From Bacteroidales bacterium UBA5548 (lineage in GTDB: Bacteria > Bacteroidota > Bacteroidia > Bacteroidales > UBA932), in NCBI GenBank assembly GCA_002425935.1, contig DINE01000030.1, forward strand, positions 3,841-24,047: 20,207 nucleotides of DNA. Reading direction: 5' to 3'. A model generated the notes under the pieces. It was not told the origin of the DNA. It ran no database searches and was given only the letters and a program-made list of their open reading frames with translations. Within the stretch, counting starts at the first letter, position 1, and each line of letters opens with the position of its first letter. A program made the position numbers and the translations under genes. Of the stretch, positions 13,676 to 20,207 are shown one piece after another.

Positions 13676-14806
13676 ATGGAAAATCTGTTACTCCCGGGAA
13701 TATTTATGTCAGCACTGCTTTCCGGACTTCTTTTAACAAAGAGGGATAAAAGGTGTGCCGATTATGTGCTCTCTGCCTTCCTTGCAATATCTGCAATTAC
13801 TCTGGCACTTGCATATATGGAGATTTTTAACCGTGAGCACAGTTATATTTTCCCTCTCTTTCTAAACCTATCAACTCCTTTTGTGCTGTTACTTGGCCCC
13901 TCTTTGTGGCTGTATGTAAAGTGCCTTACTACAAATAGTTTCAAAATCAAACCTATACACCTGCTGCTACTAATTCCGTTTGTAGTTGTTTTCCTGATAT
14001 TTCTTAACAACGACTACCTTAATCCGGAGGCAACAAGAGTTGCAATGGACAGTAAAGAGGCATTCAGAAACAGCATTATATTCCCTCTGGTTATGCTTCT
14101 TATTGCAACATCAAACATTGGTTATACGCTGTGGGGCCTGCAGATGATTAAACGCTATCGGGAGAGGGTTAAGAGCTTCTATTCCGGGTCAGACAGACAT
14201 GAACTCAAGTGGCTTAGATTCCTGCTGATTATCTCGTTCATTGCATACAGCATGATAAGCGCTCTCTATATTGTTGATTCGGCACTCAATCTTATGCCAT
14301 TTAAAACTCTTCAGGTTCTTGGATTTTCAATTGCATCTACGTTTATAATAGTAATCGGTTTTTTTGGATTGAAGCAGGGTGACCTTTTTGCATCTGTTCC
14401 GGTGCCTGATGAGGTTATTACGGTTAAGGAGAAGATTGAGAGTAACGGAGTATCAAAGGGAGATGAGAAATTTGTGGCCGAACTGCTGGAATTTATGAGG
14501 GAGAAGAGACCATTTCTTAATCCTGAACTTAATCTTGAATCCCTGAGTAGTTCTCTCAAAGTTACCCAGGACTACCTATCCGGAGTTATAAATGGCTCTC
14601 TGAATATGAACTTTTATGACTTTGTTAACCACTACAGAGTAGAGGAGTTTAAATCTCTTTGCAAAGACCCTGTAAAGAGAAAACTTACAATTATCGCTCT
14701 TGCCTTTGACAGTGGATTCAATTCAAAAGCCACTTTCAACAGAGTTTTCAAAAAGAGTACAGGCCTTACTCCAAGCGAGTATTTTGGCAAGGTCTCAGTA
14801 AACTGA
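13676..14806 (+). CDS. Polytopic membrane protein with C-terminal AraC-type DNA-binding domain
   Basis: A 376-residue protein with about seven hydrophobic segments (roughly 3-21, 29-47, 55-80, 93-111, 129-156, 183-206, 214-236), a charged linker, then an AraC/XylS helix-turn-helix domain (about 262-372). The domain includes LSSSLKVTQDYLSGVIN and the signature IIALAFDSGFNSKATFNRVFKKSTGLTPSEY. This layout is a known Bacteroidetes type of membrane-anchored regulator. It would sense a signal in or across the inner membrane and bind DNA at the inner face. It is transcribed divergently from hutH with the two promoters back to back, so control of the hut operon is a fair inference but not shown. Target, ligand and autoregulation are unknown. 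Confidence 0.9.
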   Translation: MENLLLPGIFMSALLSGLLLTKRDKRCADYVLSAFLAISAITLALAYMEIFNREHSYIFPLFLNLSTPFVLLLGPSLWLYVKCLTTNSFKIKPIHLLLLIPFVVVFLIFLNNDYLNPEATRVAMDSKEAFRNSIIFPLVMLLIATSNIGYTLWGLQMIKRYRERVKSFYSGSDRHELKWLRFLLIISFIAYSMISALYIVDSALNLMPFKTLQVLGFSIASTFIIVIGFFGLKQGDLFASVPVPDEVITVKEKIESNGVSKGDEKFVAELLEFMREKRPFLNPELNLESLSSSLKVTQDYLSGVINGSLNMNFYDFVNHYRVEEFKSLCKDPVKRKLTIIALAFDSGFNSKATFNRVFKKSTGLTPSEYFGKVSVN

Positions 14807-14898
14807 GACGAATAAACTCCATTTTGATACCATCTTCTCTTTTTCTGATACCTTATAAAGTACAGATTGATTTTCCTTTGCACAAAAATTTTTGAAAG

Positions 14899-15372
14899 AT
14901 GAAAACTGCAGTAATTTACGCCACCTCACACGGAACAACTGAAAAAGTTGCTCAAAAAATTAAATTGGGATTGGGAGAGAACGGAATTGTAACATTCAAC
15001 CTGAAAACAAATAAGACAATTGACCTTAGCCCCTATGAAAATATTGTTATCGGAGGCTCAATCCACGCCGGATCGGTACAGGGAAGCGTTAGGGATTTCT
15101 GCAAAAAGAACATGGTAGATCTGTTGCAAAAGAGGGTTGCTCTTTATGTTTGCGCAATGAACGAACCTGAATACGAGCAGGAGTTAAAGAGTGCTTTTCC
15201 TGAGATTTTATATAACTATGCTGTTTGTAAAAAGGTTGTTGGCGGGGAGTTCAACTTTGAAAAGATGAATTTTCTTGAAAAAATTATTGTAAAGAAGGTT
15301 TCAGGGATCAGTGAAACTGTTGAGAAGATTGACAATGCGGCCATTGAAGAGATAGTCACATCACTTAAATAG
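14899..15372 (+). CDS. Small flavodoxin-domain protein, HemG-like
   Basis: A 157-residue cytoplasmic flavodoxin-fold protein. The N-terminal phosphate loop reads YATSHGTTEKVAQKI (FMN phosphate binding, residues 7-21), and GGSIHAGSVQGSVRDFC (about 52-68) is the second flavin loop. This pattern is closest to the Flavodoxin_5 / HemG protoporphyrinogen oxidase group. The protein is shorter than E. coli HemG (about 180), so a role in heme synthesis is not assured. A general FMN electron carrier or menaquinone-linked oxidoreductase is equally possible. It lies 92 bp after the AraC-type gene on the same strand; I see no strong promoter between them, so co-transcription is possible. It could accept electrons from a PFOR, but no data here show that. 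Confidence 0.82.
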   Translation: MKTAVIYATSHGTTEKVAQKIKLGLGENGIVTFNLKTNKTIDLSPYENIVIGGSIHAGSVQGSVRDFCKKNMVDLLQKRVALYVCAMNEPEYEQELKSAFPEILYNYAVCKKVVGGEFNFEKMNFLEKIIVKKVSGISETVEKIDNAAIEEIVTSLK

Positions 15373-15397
15373 CCACGTCACTTAAGTAGATATCTGT

Positions 15398-15431
15398 AAA
15401 AAAAAGAGAGCGGCCTTGAGGGTCGCTCTCT
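15398..15431 (-). terminator. Terminator of the susCD operon
   Basis: AGAGAGCGGCC (15405-15415) and GGTCGCTCTCT (15421-15431) form an 11-bp stem with one G-T wobble and loop TTGAG. On the minus strand it is followed by about eight U residues (plus-strand A-run from 15398), so it ends susD transcription. In the plus direction the tail is only TTTGATA, but it may still stop the flavodoxin transcript. Confidence 0.88.
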
Positions 15432-15450
15432 TTGATATAGTCACATTCCG

Positions 15451-16923
15451 TTAATTTACGTATCCCGGATTTTGCTGTGCAGCAATAGCAGGGTTGGCAT
15501 CAATCTCGTTCTGAGGAATTGGCAGAATTGTTTTGTAGAAAGTTCTGTCAATAATCTTAGTACGATTTGTTATAACAACTGCAGGGAATATAAAGTCATC
15601 GTTATACTCTATTGTCTTGTTCCAGCGAAGCATATCAAAATATCTGTGACCTTCGGCAAAAAGCTCTTTGCTTCTTTCATCTTCAATCATGCTCATTGTA
15701 ACATTTGCAGATGTAGCTGCAGGAAGAGCCGGAGCCCTTTTACGTATCTGGTTAAGATAGTTTGCCGCTTTAACTTTATCAGGAGTCGGCAGATTAAGAG
15801 CTGCCTCTGCTGCCATCAGATAAACCTCTGACAAACGGATAACCTTTATGTTAGTTGCAGCTGCAATGCCTTTATCACCTGTCATTCCGTGACCGCCAAC
15901 ATACTTCATACATGCACCAAATCTGGTTGTCGAAGATTCGTCATAGTCCATAATGGCTTTACGGATATCGGTTGGGTCCTGATTTAGCCTTGCAATAAAG
16001 TAGTCACTAGCCATAAACCAGCCAAGAGCACCTGTTACCTTATTTCTGCGGAGCAGATAGTAGCCAAGTGAGCCGGTTCCAAGGTTTGCCTCTCCTGCGT
16101 ATACACCAAGTTCAAAAATTGACTCAGAAGCAAACGGAGTAGCCCATGAGCCATTCCAGTTAGCATTTGTATAAAGAGAGTACAGAGTAGAAGCTATTAC
16201 ACCTTCAGCCGCAGTAAGAGCGTCGGCATATCTTCCCATTGTAAGGTAAACTCTGGCTTTAATAGCAAGGTTACCAAAATAGTTAAGGAATCCGTTAACC
16301 TTAGTCTTTGGAAGAATAGGGTCGGCATCATTAAGATCTTTTAAAATCTGGGTGTAAACCTCTTCAACCGAAGCACGTGTAGGCTGAGCTGAGGCATCAA
16401 GTGGTGTTAACACCAATGGAACACCGTATGAAGCCTTATCCATAGTGTAAGTTTTTCCATATAGGCGAACAAGGTCAAAATAGACGAGTGCTCTTGTTGT
16501 GAGGGCCTGCCCTTTGATTTGGCTCAAAGCTGTTGATCCGTTTCCGGCAGCTTCGATCTTTTCAATATTAAGGAGCAGGTTATTGCACTGCAGAACAACA
16601 TCGTACATCTGAGACCAATATGTTCCCATATTACCGGTAGAGACAGAGTGGTTAAATGTGTATAACCCGTCATATCCTCTTCCCTGTGAGTAGATTGCGA
16701 AATCACCGCCTTTGGCATCACCGTAAAGGATGAAATCTCTTCCGTAGTAGCTGGATGAGGCAAGCTTTCTCATCAAACCGTTCATCACCACCTTTGCATC
16801 ATTGGCATTGGTAATAGATGTCTCGGCTGCGGCTGAATTACTTGGCTTAACGTCCAGGAAACCCTCGCATGATGAAAGTAGTGCAATGCCCAGTAATGTA
16901 ATTAATAAGTGTATTTTTTTCAT
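15451..16923 (-). CDS. SusD/RagB family outer-membrane nutrient-binding lipoprotein
   Basis: A 490-residue surface lipoprotein. The signal peptide ends in lipobox LSSC with lipidated Cys19. The mature protein starts EGFLDVKPSNS, a typical SusD N terminus. TPR-like helices follow (ALTTRALVYFDLVRLYG, AIKARVYLTMGRYADAL), then the C-terminal SusD signature (IRLSEVYLMAAEA, IEDERSKELFAEGHRYFDMLRW, LPIPQNEIDANP). SusD proteins sit as a lid on their SusC channel and bind oligosaccharide or other oligomeric substrates. It is encoded 18 bp after susC in the same operon. No glycoside hydrolase, peptidase or regulator lies downstream, so the substrate cannot be named. Confidence 0.95.
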   Translation of the reverse strand: MKKIHLLITLLGIALLSSCEGFLDVKPSNSAAAETSITNANDAKVVMNGLMRKLASSSYYGRDFILYGDAKGGDFAIYSQGRGYDGLYTFNHSVSTGNMGTYWSQMYDVVLQCNNLLLNIEKIEAAGNGSTALSQIKGQALTTRALVYFDLVRLYGKTYTMDKASYGVPLVLTPLDASAQPTRASVEEVYTQILKDLNDADPILPKTKVNGFLNYFGNLAIKARVYLTMGRYADALTAAEGVIASTLYSLYTNANWNGSWATPFASESIFELGVYAGEANLGTGSLGYYLLRRNKVTGALGWFMASDYFIARLNQDPTDIRKAIMDYDESSTTRFGACMKYVGGHGMTGDKGIAAATNIKVIRLSEVYLMAAEAALNLPTPDKVKAANYLNQIRKRAPALPAATSANVTMSMIEDERSKELFAEGHRYFDMLRWNKTIEYNDDFIFPAVVITNRTKIIDRTFYKTILPIPQNEIDANPAIAAQQNPGYVN

Positions 16924-16941
16924 TGTAGCATCATTTTAAAA

Positions 16942-19900
16942 TTAGAAACTAAATTCAACACCGAAAGTGTAGGTCTTTCCGATAGGTGTTTCCCATCCTC
17001 TTGATCCATATTCGTTAACCTCAGGATCGTACACGTTGTATGCAGCTAATGTCCAAAGATTCTGGCCATTGAAGTAAACTCTTGCGTTTGATATCTTCAC
17101 TTTGCTGGTTATATGCTTAGGAATATCATAGCCAATTGTTAGGCTCTTAAGTCTCATAAAGTCGGCCGGATTCATAAACCTGCTACTCTTTTGCTGAGCA
17201 TCGGCAAAGTCAACGGCTACCCTTTGAGGGTATTTTGCATCTTTATTCTCCGGAGTCCATCTGTTTTCATACTGATCTTTTGACATGATTCTCTCCCAGT
17301 AGTAACCATCCTCAGCAACGTCTTTACCAACTGCGTCATAGGTATATCCACCAATTTTGTAGTTGAAACTTGCACTAAGGGTAATTCCTTTCCATTTAAC
17401 CTCTGTGTTTAAACCGCCAAACAGAGTTGGGTGAACATCACCTAATATCTTTTCGCTTGCATCCTGATAACGGAATGTTGCAGGACGGCCGTTTACTGTG
17501 GTAGGTTGAGTGGTAGTATTGTTGTTGTTCATGAACCAAACGTTCTTACCTGTCTCTCTGTCAACGCCTGCCCATTCACGACCGTAAATAGCCAGAGTTG
17601 ACTGACCTTCCTGATACATGAATTTAATTCTTGAGTCACCTCCTGTAGGTTCAAACCAGATAATGTTTTGTCCGCCGTAAAGTTTGGTTACAGTTGACTT
17701 AACATGCGATGCAGTTATGCCTGCCGACCATGTTATATCGTTATTTCTGATAATGTCTGCACTTAACTCAATCTCAACACCCTTATTGTTAATCTCACCG
17801 ATATTTTTCAGGGTTGAGCTGAATCCGGTTACCCTTGAAATTGGAACATCCTGAAGCAGGTCTTTCGAATCTCTGTTAAAGTACTCAATTGTACCTGTGA
17901 TTCTCTGATCAAGGAATCCGAATTCGAGAGCGATATTAGAGGTGTAGCTGGTCTCCCATGAGAGGTTTGCATCGGCAATTGTGCTAACGCCACCACCCGG
18001 TAGCTCCATATATTTACTTCCATAAGTAGCAAGTGAACGCCATCCGTAGTTTTCGCCAGGTAGTGTTCCGTTTACTCCATATGATCCTCTAAGCCTTAGG
18101 CTGCTAATAGCATCAACATTTTTCATAAACTCCTCTCTGTCGATTCTCCATGAGCCGGCAACAGACCAGAAGTTACCCCAGCGAGTGTCAGGGCCCAGTT
18201 TTGAAGATCCGTCCCTACGGAACGATCCAGAAACGTAGTATTTATTGTCGTAGTTGTATTCAGCTCTTGAAAGCACAGACAACATTGAGTTGCCCCAGTA
18301 GTATGCATTGGCTGTAAGAACACCTGCGGTTGCAACGGTTTTAAGAGCGCCTGTAGGCAGGTCGCTACCCTCTGCACGCTGGAAGTCTGTGTTGTTCTTT
18401 TCAGCTTCCCATCCAACCAAAAGACCTACGTTGTGCTTCTTGGCAAATGTCTTGTTGTAATTGAGAGTAGTTGACGAAACCAGTTTGTCTGTGCTTGTCA
18501 TCATCTCCCTTACAGTTCCTTTAGCTGCCGACCCCTGGAAGTGGATTGCGCTGTAATAAAGGTGGTCAAGGGTTCTTGTATTATCGTACGATAAAATAGT
18601 CTTGAAAGTAAGTTCAGGAAGAATCTTTACTGTCAAAGACTCGTTGGCAGAAATTCTAAGTGTTTTTGTGCTGTTCTCCCACTCGTTATCGTAATAAAGA
18701 GGGTTGTAAGCCAAACTTCCGTAACGTGCTGTCCAAGGGGCGCCTGTTACATAGTCAGTAGGCCAGTACATTCCCCACAACAGGTTACGAGTCTGCATGA
18801 AGTAGTTGTTTCCAAGTGCGCGGGTGTCATTGAATCCCTCTTTACCACTTGTGGCAATGTTAATGTTTGTTGCAAACTCAACAAATTTGCCAACTTTTTG
18901 TGTCATGTTAACACGACCTGTAATTCTTTCAAACTCATTTAGCTTTATACGTCCCTGCTCTTTTGTATAAGAGAGTGATGTATAGTAGTTTGAGATATCA
19001 TTTGCACCACTAACAGAGAGATCATAAGTCTGATAAACAGCTGTTCTGAAGAGGGCATCTTCCCAGTCGAAATATTTCCCTGCTCTGTCACCGGCTACTG
19101 TAAGGGTAGCGATTGTGTTATCCGGTGCCGAGAATGTATAACCGTGTCTGTTGAAACGGTTGTTCAATTGCTGAAGTGCACTTGCACTTGCCTGGGCAGG
19201 AGTTCTGTTCTGATAGTAAACGCCCGCATTCCAGAAGTTTTCGTAGTACATTTCAATCTGTTGCTCGGTTGTAGCGGCTTCGAAGTTGTCGGTTGCCCAC
19301 TCAGGAGTTAAACCAACACTTGCTTTGAAGTTAACAACCGGCTTGCCCTGCTTTCCTCTTTTTGTTGTAATCACAATAACGCCGTTAGCTGCGCGTGATC
19401 CGTAAAGAGAAGAGGCTGCTGCATCCTTAAGAACAGTGATTGATTCAATGTCCGTAGGGTTGATAGTGCTCATCACATTGGATGTTGTGTAGATATAGCC
19501 GCTCATCTGGCCGGAGCTTCCTGATATTACAGGCACTCCGTCTACAACGTAAAGAGGTTCGTTGGAGGCATTCATCGATCCGATACCCCTTACCCTGATA
19601 GCAGATGTAGATCCTGCCTGACCCGATAAAGTGGTAATCTGCAAACCTGCAACCTTACCGCTAAGTGCGTTCTCAAACGAGAGACTCGGAACATCTTTTA
19701 TTGCATCGTTCTTTACAACGCTTGCAGCTCCTGTAAATGTTCCTTTTGTGGCAGTACCGTAGGCTACCACCATAACTTCATCCAGACGTGTTGCGTCAGG
19801 TGACAAAACAACATTGATTACGGCCCTTCCGTTAACCGGAATCTCCTGGGTAGTGAACCCGATAAATGAGAACTGCAGAATTGCATCGGCCTGAACATTG

Positions 19901-20085
19901 TCAATCGAGTACTTGCCATCCAAGTCAGTAACTGCTCCTGCTCCTCTTACGCCTTTTACCAGAATAGTTGCATAAGGAATTGGAGAGCCATCTTCGGAAG
20001 AGGTTATCGTACCTGTAACCTTCATCTGTGCCATAGCCATATTGACAAGCAACAGGGCTAAGACAATCAAGATAGATTTCTTCAT
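16942..20085 (-). CDS. SusC/RagA family TonB-linked outer-membrane transporter
   Basis: A 1047-residue outer-membrane protein. Residues 1-19 form a signal peptide (cleavage near AMA-Q). Then comes the carboxypeptidase-regulatory-like domain typical of SusC (VTGTITSSEDGSPIPYATILVKG begins it, about 22-95). The DEVMVVAYGT segment precedes the plug domain (about 110-240, with LSGKVAGLQI, IRVRGIGS and LYVVDGVPV), and the 22-strand barrel fills the rest. The final residues GVEFSF end in Phe, as needed for BAM-dependent insertion. It imports a bulky substrate with the SusD partner, driven by TonB. It is complete within the window, with its promoter at 20135-20166. No anti-sigma-interacting N-terminal extension (STN domain) is present, so ECF-sigma trans-envelope control is unlikely. 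Confidence 0.96.
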   Translation of the reverse strand: MKKSILIVLALLLVNMAMAQMKVTGTITSSEDGSPIPYATILVKGVRGAGAVTDLDGKYSIDNVQADAILQFSFIGFTTQEIPVNGRAVINVVLSPDATRLDEVMVVAYGTATKGTFTGAASVVKNDAIKDVPSLSFENALSGKVAGLQITTLSGQAGSTSAIRVRGIGSMNASNEPLYVVDGVPVISGSSGQMSGYIYTTSNVMSTINPTDIESITVLKDAAASSLYGSRAANGVIVITTKRGKQGKPVVNFKASVGLTPEWATDNFEAATTEQQIEMYYENFWNAGVYYQNRTPAQASASALQQLNNRFNRHGYTFSAPDNTIATLTVAGDRAGKYFDWEDALFRTAVYQTYDLSVSGANDISNYYTSLSYTKEQGRIKLNEFERITGRVNMTQKVGKFVEFATNINIATSGKEGFNDTRALGNNYFMQTRNLLWGMYWPTDYVTGAPWTARYGSLAYNPLYYDNEWENSTKTLRISANESLTVKILPELTFKTILSYDNTRTLDHLYYSAIHFQGSAAKGTVREMMTSTDKLVSSTTLNYNKTFAKKHNVGLLVGWEAEKNNTDFQRAEGSDLPTGALKTVATAGVLTANAYYWGNSMLSVLSRAEYNYDNKYYVSGSFRRDGSSKLGPDTRWGNFWSVAGSWRIDREEFMKNVDAISSLRLRGSYGVNGTLPGENYGWRSLATYGSKYMELPGGGVSTIADANLSWETSYTSNIALEFGFLDQRITGTIEYFNRDSKDLLQDVPISRVTGFSSTLKNIGEINNKGVEIELSADIIRNNDITWSAGITASHVKSTVTKLYGGQNIIWFEPTGGDSRIKFMYQEGQSTLAIYGREWAGVDRETGKNVWFMNNNNTTTQPTTVNGRPATFRYQDASEKILGDVHPTLFGGLNTEVKWKGITLSASFNYKIGGYTYDAVGKDVAEDGYYWERIMSKDQYENRWTPENKDAKYPQRVAVDFADAQQKSSRFMNPADFMRLKSLTIGYDIPKHITSKVKISNARVYFNGQNLWTLAAYNVYDPEVNEYGSRGWETPIGKTYTFGVEFSF

Positions 20086-20134
20086 AGACTAGTTTTTGTT
20101 TAAGTAAATAAAAAGTTTGTGACTGTTTCGGCTA

Positions 20135-20166
20135 CGAATTTATAATAAAAAAAAACCAAAAGCAAA
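20135..20166 (-). promoter_or_regulatory. Promoter of the susCD operon
   Basis: On the minus strand TTTG (20166-20163) lies 20 bp from TAAATTCG (20142-20135), which departs from TAnnTTTG at one base. The spacing is what Bacteroidetes promoters use. The leader would be about 45 nt. The remaining bases to the window edge (20167-20207) show nothing further. Confidence 0.5.
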
Positions 20167-20207
20167 AATTCTGTAAATCATTTACTGAATTGGGTATATT
20201 GAGGTTA

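Noticed and set aside
15451..20085. A complete polysaccharide utilisation locus
   Set aside because: Only susC and susD are present. No glycoside hydrolase, sulfatase, hybrid two-component system or sigma/anti-sigma pair is visible within the window.

Overview
The window looks like chromosomal DNA of an anaerobic Bacteroidales-type bacterium. Four observations support this. There is an adjacent SusC/SusD outer-membrane pair. There is a single-chain pyruvate:ferredoxin oxidoreductase. Several upstream regions carry the Bacteroidetes promoter signature (TAnnTTTG at -7, sometimes with TTTG near -33). Genes are mostly preceded by AT-rich leaders rather than strong Shine-Dalgarno sites. No phage, insertion sequence or CRISPR array is visible.

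Layout. Positions 1-253 hold a repeat/terminator cluster: two 70-bp direct copies plus an inverted partial copy. It ends against a tRNA-His(GTG) gene on the minus strand (254-328). A palindrome-bearing promoter region then leads to an OadA / pyruvate carboxylase subunit B-like carboxyltransferase (562-2343). A tRNA-Arg(CCG) on the minus strand and fabD on the plus strand (2551-3426) diverge from a 77-bp gap. An unrecognised secreted protein (3654-4343, minus) and the large nifJ-type PFOR gene (4648-8184, plus) also diverge. The PFOR leader holds a candidate 27-codon ORF followed by a terminator-like hairpin. A shared terminator separates PFOR from the convergent histidine-utilisation operon, transcribed right to left: hutH, hutI, an MBL-fold hydrolase and an ftcD-fchA fusion (13533 down to 8285). 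A polytopic membrane protein with a C-terminal AraC-type DNA-binding domain (13676-14806) diverges from hutH. It is followed by a small HemG-like flavodoxin (14899-15372). The right end is a susC-susD operon on the minus strand (20085 down to 15451).

How the parts fit. The hut operon would turn histidine into glutamate and feed one-carbon units into tetrahydrofolate. The urocanase gene (hutU) needed between HutH and HutI is not in the window. PFOR links pyruvate to acetyl-CoA and reduced ferredoxin or flavodoxin, FabD starts fatty-acid synthesis, and the OadA-like protein belongs to oxaloacetate/pyruvate or propionate-type carboxyl transfer. SusCD imports an unidentified oligomeric nutrient.

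Main oddities. (1) The OadA-like protein keeps the biotinyl-domain fold, but Tyr559 occupies the biotinylated Lys position. (2) HutI has Asn336 where the family has a metal-binding catalytic Asp. (3) The PFOR leader has a short ORF plus attenuator-like architecture. (4) A perfect 11-bp inverted repeat sits over the expected -33 position of the oadA promoter. (5) tRNA-His has two acceptor-stem mismatches next to the repeat cluster. I found no clearly new multigene system.
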